Shown here piece by piece: positions 14,085-19,819 of a DNA stretch of 19,819 bases. How positions within the stretch are numbered: position 1 is the stretch's first letter; the number at the start of each line of letters is the position of its first letter. Source of the DNA: Verrucomicrobia bacterium UBA6015 (GTDB taxonomy: Bacteria; Verrucomicrobiota; Kiritimatiellia; UBA8416); the NCBI GenBank assembly GCA_002428045.1, contig DIZZ01000049.1, forward strand, positions 1-19,819. Direction: 5' to 3'. The notes under the pieces were generated by a model. That model did no database searches and was not told where the DNA came from. It worked only from the letters and a program-made list of their open reading frames with translations. The translations under genes and the position numbers were made by a program.

Positions 14085-16190
14085 TTATGCCTTTGCTTGC
14101 TGGTCGAGATCACGCATAGCCGCCCGGCGGCTAAGTTTGACGCGGCCACGATCGTCAACACCGACGCACTTGACCTTCATGATGTCGCCGACTTTGCAGA
14201 TGTCCTCAACGCTGTTAACGCGGAAATCGGCAAGTTCACTGATATGCACGAGCCCGTCGCGTCCAGGCAGGATTTCAACGAAGGCACCGAATTCCTTGAC
14301 CCCGGTAACCTTGCCTTCGTAGATCATGCCTTCCTCGGGATCCATGCTGACCATCTGTACTTCTTTGATGGCTGCTTTCATGGACTCGCCGTTACTGGCG
14401 TAGATGGTGACCGTTCCATCCTCGGCAATATCAATCTGGGCACCGGAACGTTCCGTAATGCCGCGGATATTCTTGCCGCCGGGGCCGATCAACTCGCCGA
14501 TCTTCTCGGGATCAATCATGATCGTCTCGATACGCGGTGCGTATGGCGAGAGTTCTGCACGCGGGGCAGGAATGACGGTTTCCATGAAGTCAAGGATCTG
14601 CCCACGGGCTTTCTTGGCCATGGCGAACGCCTTCTCGACCAGTTCCCATGTCAGCCCCTTGATTTTCAGATCCACCTGGAAGCCGGTGATTCCCTTGCGG
14701 GTGCCTGCCACCTTGAAGTCCATATCGCCGCAGTGATCTTCGGTGCCGAGGATGTCGATCACCAGATCAGCCTTGTTCTCGCCGGTGAAGAGGCCGACCG
14801 AGATGCCAGCCACCGGGGCGGTAATCGGAATACCGGCATCCATCATCGCCAAGGTGCCGACACAGATGCTGGCCATGGATGACGACCCGTTGGATCCCAT
14901 GATCTCGGAGACCAGGCGGATGGTGTAGGGGTAATCGGCTGGAATCACCTCAACCAGCGAGCGCTCGGCCAAGGCTCCGTGCCCGATCTCACGACGACCG
15001 GTGGTTCCCAGGCGTCCGCATTCCCCGACGCTGTAAGGCGGGAAGTTGTAGTGCAGCATGAAGCGCTTCTCGGTTTTTCCGCCGGTAATGGCGTCCATGC
15101 CCTGTTTGTCGGACTTCGTGCCCAGTGTGACCACGCCGAGCGACTGGGTTTCGCCCCGGTTGAAGACGGCTGATCCATGGGTACGCGGCAGCACATTGAC
15201 CTGGGCCGAGAGCGGGCGCAGCGCATCGAAGGCCCGGCCATCGACGCGGATGCCATGATCCAGCACGTTCTTGCGAACGGTCTCGATTTCAAGGGCGTCG
15301 AACATGGCACGATACTGTTCCCCGGTCATTTCAGGGAACTTTTCGGTCATGCTGGCCTGCAGCGACGCCTTGATGGCGTTGACGGCGGCTTGACGTTCCA
15401 GCTTGCCCGCGATCTGCAGGGCGCTGGACAGCTCGGCACCGGCGATTCCGCGGGCGGCATTGATAAAGGTCGTGTCTGCCACAAACGGGGCTACAACCTT
15501 TGCTGGCTTGCCCAGGGCTTTCCGGAGCTCAAGCTGCAGGTCGCATAGCTTCACGCAGGCTTCATGAGCAACCTTCATGGCGGCGATCAGGTCGGCTTCG
15601 GAAATCTCCTTGCCGCCGCCTTCGATCATCAAGGGCAGGTCGCGTGTCGAGGCGTAGATAAGATCCATGTCGCTCAGCAGTCGCTGTTTCTGGGTGGGGT
15701 TGACGATGAACTGGCCGTTCACCCGTCCGACCCGGACGCCAGCAACCGGACCCATGAAGGGGATTTCGGAGATGATCAGCGCCGCGCTGGACACCGTGAT
15801 GTTGAGCACATCAGAGTCGTTCTCGCCATCGGCCGAGAGCAGCATATTGTTGATCTGCACCTCGTTGAAGTAGTTTTCCGGGAAGAGCGGACGGATCGGG
15901 CGGTCCGTGAAACGGGCCGTCAGGATATCGCTCTCGCTAGGACGCGATTCCCGCTTGAAGAAGCCGCCGGGGAAACGACCGCATGCGTAGAACTTCTCAC
16001 GGTATTCAACCGAGAGCGGGAAGTAGTCAATCCCCTCGCGCGGCGAATCGGTATTGGTGACGGCCGAGAAAAGCACGGTATCGCCGAGGCGGATCGTGCA
16101 GGCACCGGCTGCCTGCTGCGCGAGCAGCCCGGCTTCCAGTGTGATGGTCTGGGTTCCGACGGTGGTCGAAACAGTGATTGCGTCTTTCAT
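14085..16190 (-). CDS. pnp: Polyribonucleotide nucleotidyltransferase (PNPase)
   Basis: This 701-aa phosphorolytic 3'-5' exoribonuclease acts in RNA turnover, usually as a trimer in the degradosome. The order is complete: a first RNase PH domain (with FPGGFFKRESRPSE at about 77-90), an all-helical linker, a second catalytic RNase PH domain (with FNRGETQSLG, HYNFPPYSVGECGRLG and RREIGHGALAERSL), a KH domain (IGELIGPGGKNIRGITERSG, about 563-582) and an S1 domain near the C-terminus (GKVTGVKEFGAFVEILPGRD, then GLVHISELAD). The ATG has AGGAAAG upstream. It follows rpsO by 168 nt on the same strand, the conserved rpsO-pnp arrangement, and ends at a strong terminator. Length and motifs match the family; nothing is missing. 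Confidence 0.98.
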   Translation of the reverse strand: MKDAITVSTTVGTQTITLEAGLLAQQAAGACTIRLGDTVLFSAVTNTDSPREGIDYFPLSVEYREKFYACGRFPGGFFKRESRPSESDILTARFTDRPIRPLFPENYFNEVQINNMLLSADGENDSDVLNITVSSAALIISEIPFMGPVAGVRVGRVNGQFIVNPTQKQRLLSDMDLIYASTRDLPLMIEGGGKEISEADLIAAMKVAHEACVKLCDLQLELRKALGKPAKVVAPFVADTTFINAARGIAGAELSSALQIAGKLERQAAVNAIKASLQASMTEKFPEMTGEQYRAMFDALEIETVRKNVLDHGIRVDGRAFDALRPLSAQVNVLPRTHGSAVFNRGETQSLGVVTLGTKSDKQGMDAITGGKTEKRFMLHYNFPPYSVGECGRLGTTGRREIGHGALAERSLVEVIPADYPYTIRLVSEIMGSNGSSSMASICVGTLAMMDAGIPITAPVAGISVGLFTGENKADLVIDILGTEDHCGDMDFKVAGTRKGITGFQVDLKIKGLTWELVEKAFAMAKKARGQILDFMETVIPAPRAELSPYAPRIETIMIDPEKIGELIGPGGKNIRGITERSGAQIDIAEDGTVTIYASNGESMKAAIKEVQMVSMDPEEGMIYEGKVTGVKEFGAFVEILPGRDGLVHISELADFRVNSVEDICKVGDIMKVKCVGVDDRGRVKLSRRAAMRDLDQQAKA

Positions 16191-16307
16191 GGTTTTCTTT
16201 CCTGTTGGTGCCGACGCAATATGTTTCTTTTAAACGCCGGCTGCTTCTTGTTTTGTGTGCCACCTCATCGTTGGTTGCCGAATGCCCGTGCGACCATTGC
16301 CGTCACG

Positions 16308-16330
16308 GCTGCGGCGCGGTGCGCTGCAGC
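16308..16330 (-). promoter_or_regulatory. Intercistronic hairpin between rpsO and pnp
   Basis: The arms GCTGC-x-GCGC and GCGC-x-GCAGC (16308-16317 and 16321-16330) pair around a 3-nt loop with one internal mismatch, in the 168-nt leader of pnp. In enterobacteria this interval holds RNA structures cut by RNase III and used for PNPase autoregulation. A similar role here is an inference from position; there is no U-tract, so it is not a terminator. Confidence 0.35.
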
Positions 16331-16358
16331 AGCGGGACGGGGGAGTGGCTTGAGGGCG

Positions 16359-16622
16359 CTAGCGACGTATGCCAAGATCCGCGATCAGGCTCTTGTAACG
16401 CTCGGCATCGGTACTCTTGAGGTAGTCAAGAAGACTCCGACGGGCACTGACCATCTTGATCAGCCCATGCCGGGAACTGTGATCCTTCTTGTTGTCCTTG
16501 AGATGCTCCGTCAATTTCTCGATGCGTTTGGTAAGTACCGCGATCTGGACGTCAGAAGACCCGGTGTCACGTTCGTGCCGCTGATATTGCCCTTGAATTG
16601 CTGCTTTGTCGATCTGACTCAT
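16359..16622 (-). CDS. rpsO: 30S ribosomal protein S15
   Basis: The 87-aa protein binds 16S rRNA in the platform of the small subunit. It has the usual length (about 89) and the conserved blocks GSSDVQIAVLTKRIEKLTEH, KKDHSSRHGL and RRSLLDYLKSTDAERYKSLI, ending LGIRR. The ATG has AAGG very close upstream (TAAGGACATG), and a second purine-rich stretch (AGAAGGG) further out. A well-formed promoter lies about 50-80 nt upstream. It is the first gene of the rpsO-pnp operon. Confidence 0.97.
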   Translation of the reverse strand: MSQIDKAAIQGQYQRHERDTGSSDVQIAVLTKRIEKLTEHLKDNKKDHSSRHGLIKMVSARRSLLDYLKSTDAERYKSLIADLGIRR

Positions 16623-16673
16623 GTCCTTACTGATTCCCTTCTGCTCTTGTTTTTATTCCTCCAAAGTGGGGCG

Positions 16674-16703
16674 AATATAGACGGTAGATGTATCGCTTGT
16701 AAA
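16674..16703 (-). promoter_or_regulatory. Sigma-70-type promoter of rpsO-pnp
   Basis: On the minus strand TTTACA and TATATT are separated by 18 nt (5/6 matches to each consensus hexamer), with the -10 about 52 nt upstream of the rpsO ATG. This is the best promoter match in the window and sits where the operon must begin. Confidence 0.6.
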
Positions 16704-16786
16704 GCAGGATTTTTTTGTCTTGTTTGAATCGTAGCATTTATTCGCTGGGTGAAGCGTGTTTCATGAATTGCAGTCACGCTTGCCGT

Positions 16787-16816
16787 CCCCGTTTTTTTGG
16801 GTGAAAAAACGAGGGG
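16787..16816. repeat. A/T-cored inverted repeat upstream of the rpsO promoter
   Basis: GTTTTTT (16791-16797) and AAAAAAC (16804-16810) pair around a 6-nt loop. The stem is extended, after a 2-nt bulge, by CCCC (16787-16790) with GGGG (16813-16816). Just beside it AAGCGTG (16752-16758) and CACGCTT (16775-16781) form another perfect 7-bp inverted repeat. There is no trailing U-tract in either direction, so a terminator is doubtful. The first pair ends about 50 nt upstream of the rpsO -35. Confidence 0.4.
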
Positions 16817-16834
16817 GTAACTTCTTTGGAAACT

Positions 16835-16862
16835 GAATATCCAACAGGGAATGTCCAACGGA
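16835..16862 (+). repeat. GAATATCCAAC-type repeat, copy 1 (two 14-bp units)
   Basis: GAATATCCAACAGG is followed directly by GAATGTCCAACGGA, which differs at three of 14 positions. A close copy is found on the opposite strand at 19645-19672. Such ATATCCAAC repeats are, from memory, scattered in many copies in some PVC genomes. The unit is non-coding. Confidence 0.6.
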
Positions 16863-16892
16863 ACATATGTGGACGATGAAAGGCGAAGATCA

Positions 16893-16957
16893 GGTAGGGC
16901 GAAGACCTCCGGGCGAGCCTCGCCCGTCGAACGCCGCCTGGCAGCAAAAGCGCTGCC
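16893..16957. repeat. REP-like intergenic element with two hairpins
   Basis: The stretch begins GTAGGGCGAAG. It contains GGGCG/CGCCC (16911-16925, 5-nt loop) and then GGCAGC/GCTGCC (16940-16957, 6-nt loop). The 'GTAGGGCGAGG...CGCCC' style resembles a multi-copy palindromic intergenic repeat I associate with Verrucomicrobiota/Kiritimatiellota; only one copy lies in this window. It is part of the gene-poor interval 16704-17271, in which I see no gene. Confidence 0.45.
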
Positions 16958-16995
16958 GTTGCCCTATCATTTTCTTTTTCTTGAGCTTTCCCATT

Positions 16996-17044
16996 GGCAT
17001 TGCCATCCAGAGCAAGATGCTCCGGGCACGCTAGAGGCAATGCC
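16996..17044. repeat. Imperfectly nested inverted repeat GGCATTGCC/GGCAATGCC
   Basis: GGCATTGCC (16996-17004) and its exact complement GGCAATGCC (17036-17044) enclose 31 nt. Near the first arm a smaller pair, GAGC and GCTC around AAGAT, could form an inner hairpin. It could fold as a branched RNA or cruciform, but no promoter or coding context gives it a role. Confidence 0.35.
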
Positions 17045-17140
17045 CATTGCCAGGACTCCGTCGGAGACCGTCGGCACCAACAGTGGTATTGAATCGTTCA
17101 CCGTTCTCGTCGCCGTTGTCGTCCACTGCCCCGTTCATAG

Positions 17141-17183
17141 TCCCACACTTAGCCTCCCCACTCTTAGTCGCTTACCCTTAGTC
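17141..17183 (-). repeat. Degenerate 14-15-bp tandem repeat (GACTAAGGGTAAGC family), left copy
   Basis: Read on the minus strand there are three successive units: GACTAAGGGTAAGC, GACTAAGAGTGGGGAG and GCTAAGTGTGGGA. The same family appears in the opposite orientation at the right edge of the window (19768-19819). Just upstream on the plus strand, 17095-17124 is a hexamer-like simple sequence (GTTCTC, GTCGCC, GTTGTC and similar). No coding potential is evident. Confidence 0.6.
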
Positions 17184-17271
17184 TGTCTCGCGACCCCCCC
17201 CGTGCGCTACGCCGGGGGTGGCTGAGAATCTTATTGCCCCTGGCCCCGAAATATGCTTTACTCCAGAAATT

Positions 17272-17463
17272 ATGAATAAAAATGCAATATTGTCTGTTCG
17301 CCTTGATTCCAAAGATTTTGAAAAACTTGAGGGTATTAGTGACGAAACCGGTATTTCCGTGTCTTGCTTGATCCGCCTTCTGGCTAGCTCGTTCATCGAC
17401 AGCTACAGCCGCACCAATGGCAAGATCGAACTTCCCCTGCGGTTAAACCGGGAAAGATGCTAA
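17272..17463 (+). CDS. Small ribbon-helix-helix-like protein
   Basis: The 63-aa protein reads as a MetJ/Arc-type fold: a short beta strand (AILSVRLDS, residues 4-12), helix 1 (KDFEKLEGISDETG) and helix 2 (SVSCLIRLLASSFIDSY), followed by a Lys/Arg-bearing tail. Such proteins bind DNA as dimers through the strand; they are common as antitoxins, phage or plasmid regulators. The frame is open upstream to a GTG at 17218, but the residues before Met 17272 (GPEICFTPEI) do not look structured, so I prefer the ATG. Neither start has a clear ribosome binding site. Its stop is 4 nt from the end of the convergent rnfD remnant. No toxin partner is next to it. Confidence 0.55.
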   Translation: MNKNAILSVRLDSKDFEKLEGISDETGISVSCLIRLLASSFIDSYSRTNGKIELPLRLNRERC

Positions 17464-17466
17464 CCC

Positions 17467-17709
17467 TCACGCACCTGTGCTCCGCACCACCCCAGTGTCC
17501 GCTTCAGGGCTTCGGAAGCAAGCGAAGGCAATGCGGTCGAGGGTAGGGCTCAGCAGGTTGACGGCAAGAACGGCGGGGACGATGCCTTCAGGCAGATAAC
17601 CATGCCAGCGGATAAAGGCGTTCAGAATCCCTGCCAGGAGACCGGCGACGAGCCTCCCCAATTTCGATCCCGGCATGCTGCGCGGGTCGCTGACGATATA
17701 AACCGCAGT
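17467..17709 (-). pseudogene. rnfD: C-terminal remnant of Rnf complex membrane subunit D
   Basis: RnfD is a multi-span, FMN-carrying membrane subunit of the ion-pumping ferredoxin:NAD+ oxidoreductase. Only about 80 codons remain, in a frame different from rnfC. They read TAVYIVSDPRSMPGSKLGRL, then VAGLLAGILNAFIRWHGYLP and EGIVPAVLAVNLLSPTLDRI. This matches the end of RnfD: 'ATDP-x-S-P' followed by two membrane helices, a 'YPEG' turn and 'N-x-x-x-P-x-x-D'. The N-terminal three quarters, including the FMN-attachment SGAT region, are missing, fused by deletion to rnfC at about 17705-17725. The segment has no start codon of its own in a sensible place and cannot make a working subunit. Confidence 0.75.
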
Positions 17710-18892
17710 GGATTTCCGAGGGACAGACCGCAGAACAGGCACCACAGAGGAAACATTCATTAAGCTGGGCCTTCAGCGCCCGCGACGGTTGGCGCTCACG
17801 GATTCGATCCGCCATCGCGGTGGGGTGGAGCCCGAGCGGGCAGGCATCGAAGCAGGACCCGCACAGGATGCAGGGTTCTTCCGGCTTGGTGAACCGCCGC
17901 TCGATCGGCAGCACGAAAACCGCGTTGGTCCCCTTGGTGATAGCGGTCCCTTCGGATACGCGCGAGCCCATCATGCGCCCTCCGGCAATCAACAGGTGGG
18001 TTGCCGGGTTGAACGTGACGCTGGCACGCTCCAGCAGGGTGCCGATGGGACAGCCGATCGGGGCGATCAGGTTGCGGGTGGGACGACCGGGAACGACAAG
18101 CGACAGCGGCCTCCAGATGGAGGGCTCGCCGTCGCGCAGGCGACGCCCGATGGCCCAGAGCGAGGCCACGCTGAAGACCAGATAGCCCCGCTGCATCGGC
18201 AGGACGCTGGCGGGCAGCTTGCGTTTGTCCAGGCGGGCGATGATCAGGCGCTCGGCACCGCCCGGATAATAATCTGGCATCTCCAGGATCGAGGCACCCA
18301 GTGCATCGGCCAGTGTGCGCACTCGCCCTGCACAGGCTTTCTTGGTCGCCAGGACCGTGGTCTCCACATTCAGCGCTTTCCGCAACCCCACTAGACCGAT
18401 GCGTACGGCGTCGGTCTCGTGGTGCAGCAACGCCTCATCGATTTCAATACCGGGCTCGCATTCAACCGCGTTGATCACCAGTGTATGCAGGTTACGTGCC
18501 GCCTTGAGCTTGATCGATCCAGGGAAAAGGCTCCCGCCCATGCCGGCCAGCCCCATCTCCCGGGCAAAGGATGGGAGGGAATCCAGGGACGGTGCGGCAA
18601 TCGGCGCAAAGCGCAGCGCCTCATGATCGGCGGATGCCGGCACGCCCCGCAGATGAATATGCCCGTCGGTGGTCTTTTCAACAACCCCCGGTAGCGGGGC
18701 GTGCAGGCAGATAGCATCCCCCTAGGCAATCAGATCACCGGCAGCAACACGGAAGCCCGCCTCGACGACCGGACGCAGAACGCAACGATGAATGGACGGG
18801 TTCAGATCCACATCAAGCAGAACGCCTTCAAACCCCGGTCGCTCAATCGGAGCGGCAGGGGTTCTGGAGGCGGATGGGATGCGACGATTCAC
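17710..18892 (-). pseudogene. rnfC: Rnf complex iron-sulfur subunit C, amber-interrupted and 3'-truncated
   Basis: RnfC is the soluble NADH-side subunit of Rnf, with flavin and two 4Fe-4S clusters. The original start is probably GTG at 18892, with AAGGGG 7 nt upstream and 18 nt after the FMN-protein stop. The frame reads RPGFEGVLLDVDLNPSIHRC to VAAGDLIA, meets TAG at 18722-18724 (codon 57), then continues in the same frame GDAICLHAPLPGVVEKTTDG. Later family blocks are GLAGMGGSLFPGSIKL, VINAVECEP, YYPGGAERLI and the cluster motifs CILCGSCFDACP and CFLCGACSAVCPSEI. Right after CPSEI the C-terminus is lost and the DNA becomes rnfD in another frame. A restart at GTG 18643 would make about 350 residues with 44 out-of-frame ones at the end (stop at 17588). 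Both lesions together indicate a pseudogene. Confidence 0.82.
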
Positions 18893-18910
18893 GGCGTAGC
18901 CCCTTGGCGA

Positions 18911-19444
18911 TTACAGCAATGGCTTGCGCGGCCAGCCGGGATCGGTGGTCAAGGTTTCAATCGTCCGGGAGGTCATCAGGGAATAGCTTACATAGATGGC
19001 CTCTAAGTACTTGGTGGCGCCAGTCACGCCATCCACCAGTTTGCGGGGCTCCTTGCTATCCTTGAACGTATTGCCCTTAATCTTGGTCAGTGCGTCCTGG
19101 GCAAGATCCTTGGACTTGCCATGGAAGGATTCGATATCCGGTATCTCTGCTGAGCTAATCTTGAATTGGTCGCCTTCCACGACAACAGTCACCACGGCAC
19201 TGGTTTTCTTGTAGGTCGGCGTCTCACGCACCGCCATACCGGCAACCGCCTTGCCTTCCGCATTGTAGCCGATGACCATGCTCGAAATCCCGCCGCCAAA
19301 CGGCTCCTTCTCCGCGACCTCCACTGCACCTTCCGCCTTGAGCACCACGCTCATCTCGGGCGTCACGGCGGCTTGGGACACCCCGCCTATCAAGATTGCC
19401 GACGCCGCTACCATCCACGCCAACTTCATTGATCCATGCTTCAT
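18911..19444 (-). CDS. Exported FMN-binding protein (RnfG/NqrC-like flavoprotein)
   Basis: The 177-aa protein has a signal peptide (MKHGSMKLAWMVAASAILIG, cleavage near SQA-AV), so it acts outside the cytoplasm. The FMN-binding domain ends with DGVTGATKYLEA; in RnfG and NqrC the Thr of the (S/T)GAT motif is covalently linked to FMN by ApbE, and the preceding Asp is part of the transferase recognition motif. Other domain features are GGGISSMVIGYNAEGKAVAG and, after it, KDLAQDALTKIKG. Unlike typical RnfG it lacks an obvious uncleaved N-terminal anchor. The ATG has GGAGGGGAG upstream and a promoter about 20 nt further. It precedes rnfC by 18 nt, whereas RnfG usually follows rnfD, so it may be an extra flavoprotein of this Rnf variant. 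It appears intact although its partners are broken. Confidence 0.8.
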   Translation of the reverse strand: MKHGSMKLAWMVAASAILIGGVSQAAVTPEMSVVLKAEGAVEVAEKEPFGGGISSMVIGYNAEGKAVAGMAVRETPTYKKTSAVVTVVVEGDQFKISSAEIPDIESFHGKSKDLAQDALTKIKGNTFKDSKEPRKLVDGVTGATKYLEAIYVSYSLMTSRTIETLTTDPGWPRKPLL

Positions 19445-19465
19445 GTTGCACTCCCCTCCGTTTTC

Positions 19466-19493
19466 GTTATAACCAACCCAATTTCTTTAACAA
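19466..19493 (-). promoter_or_regulatory. Promoter candidate for the FMN-protein/rnf locus
   Basis: On the minus strand TTGTTA and TATAAC are separated by 16 nt, with the -10 about 21 nt upstream of the ATG at 19444. Both hexamers match the sigma-70 consensus at 4-5 positions, in an otherwise AT-rich leader. The rest of 19494-19819 holds only repeats; I see no gene there. Confidence 0.45.
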
Positions 19494-19605
19494 TAATACG
19501 ATCAGCCCGTGATTGCATTACAATATTTCCAGTCCGATGATGTCGCGATTGTGGAACAATGGCCGAAACTGCAGGAGATTCGATGAGAAGATCCATTAAG
19601 CACAA

Positions 19606-19682
19606 GGAATGTCAAATATCCAAGGCCAATGCCTCCAAACTTGATCCGTTGGATATTCCTTGTTGGATATTTGGATATTCCA
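19606..19682 (-). repeat. GAATATCCAAC-type repeat, copy 2, with imperfect inverted extension
   Basis: On the minus strand AATATCCAACAAGG is followed by AATATCCAACGGA (19672 down to 19645), nearly matching copy 1 at 16835-16862, which lies in the opposite orientation. The outer ends GGAATGTCAAATATCCAAG (19606-19624) and TTGGATATTTGGATATTCC (19664-19682) are imperfect complements of each other, so the whole 77 nt could form a long hairpin. Confidence 0.55.
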
Positions 19683-19734
19683 TTCTCACTTGCCAACGTT
19701 AACCGAGTGGCCGGGCTTGCCTATAAGATCAACG

Positions 19735-19748
19735 TTTTCCTAGGAAAA
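19735..19748. repeat. 14-bp perfect palindrome TTTTCCTAGGAAAA
   Basis: TTTTCCTAGGAAAA is self-complementary without a loop and is flanked by near-symmetric CG and ACG. It lies between the two repeat blocks at the right edge. It could be a dimeric protein-binding site, but nothing nearby identifies the protein. Confidence 0.3.
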
Positions 19749-19767
19749 ACGCGGTTGTTGGGGAGAG

Positions 19768-19819
19768 GACTAAGGGAAGATCGACGAAGTGGGAACGACT
19801 AAGGGTATCCGAGTAAGGG
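19768..19819 (+). repeat. Degenerate 14-15-bp tandem repeat (GACTAAGGG family), right copy
   Basis: Successive units are GACTAAGGGAAGATC, GACGAAGTGGGAAC, GACTAAGGGTATCC and GAGTAAGGG, the last cut by the end of the window. The family is shared with 17141-17183, which lies in inverse orientation. Confidence 0.65.

Noticed and set aside
15564..16727. 387-codon plus-strand open frame
   Set aside because: Antisense to pnp and rpsO, both certain; no recognisable protein features.
16787..16816. Intrinsic terminator upstream of rpsO
   Set aside because: The stem is mostly A-T with a bulge, and neither strand shows a U-tract directly after it; no transcript from a known gene would end here.
17141..17183. 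CRISPR-like short repeats
   Set aside because: Units are 14-15 bp, degenerate and without unique spacers; the same holds for 19768-19819. There are no cas genes.
16851..17225. 124-codon plus-strand open frame in the intergenic interval
   Set aside because: It runs through several hairpin and tandem repeats, has no ribosome binding site and no protein-like pattern.
17588..18643. A shorter functional RnfC starting at GTG 18643
   Set aside because: The frame upstream of 18643 clearly continues the RnfC N-terminus through an amber codon, and the last 44 codons are rnfD DNA in the wrong frame, so a functional short form is unlikely.
18722..18724. Recoding of TAG (for example pyrrolysine or suppressor readthrough)
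   Set aside because: No recoding signal or tRNA is seen in the window and the same gene carries a second, destructive lesion at its 3' end, so a nonsense mutation is simpler.
19502..19696. 64-codon minus-strand open frame
   Set aside because: It covers the ATATCCAAC repeat block; the reading frame is incidental.

Overview
The window looks like a chromosomal piece of a Gram-negative bacterium, most likely from the PVC superphylum (Verrucomicrobiota, Kiritimatiellota or Lentisphaerota). I infer this from the style of the secreted proteins, the pyrophosphate-type phosphofructokinase, an Rnf remnant, and short intergenic repeats of a kind I associate with those genomes. The phylum is an inference, not a search result. 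No tRNA, rRNA, CRISPR array or intact insertion sequence was seen.

Left part (1-4066, all on the minus strand): the start of an unknown membrane-anchored or secreted protein, a secreted protein of unknown function, a CzcD/ZitB-type cation diffusion facilitator, a DUF3037-type protein, and the wreck of a type I restriction-modification locus. In the wreck, an AAA ATPase with a broken P-loop overlaps by ATGA an hsdM gene reduced to its first ten codons joined out of frame to its last ~100 codons.

Centre-left (4070-10560, minus): a four-gene heavy-metal efflux operon. Its order is a His/Cys-rich exported protein, a TolC-type outer membrane lipoprotein, a membrane fusion protein with His- and Cys-rich metal-binding segments, and a CusA/CzcA-type RND pump. 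Together the last three would form an envelope-spanning exporter. The CDF transporter further downstream could feed cytoplasmic metal into the periplasm for it.

Centre (10747-13993): a plus-strand operon of pyrophosphate-dependent phosphofructokinase, hisH and hisF (8-nt gap, then 7-nt overlap), with a convergent family I inorganic pyrophosphatase 15 nt beyond hisF. PPi is thus a substrate of two neighbouring enzymes.

Right-centre (14029-16703, minus): the classical rpsO-pnp operon, with a good promoter, an intercistronic hairpin and a strong intrinsic terminator.

Right part (16704-19819): about 560 nt of repeat-rich, gene-poor DNA, a small ribbon-helix-helix-like protein on the plus strand, then a decayed Rnf locus on the minus strand. 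An intact exported FMN-binding protein is followed by rnfC carrying an in-frame amber stop, which runs by deletion into the last ~80 codons of rnfD. Two short repeat families occur once on each side of this block, in opposite orientation.

The main novelty is the combination of two independently eroded systems (type I R-M with AAA ATPase, and Rnf) with inverted flanking repeats. The PPi-PFK/hisHF/pyrophosphatase neighbourhood and the His/Cys-rich leader gene of the metal operon are also worth attention.
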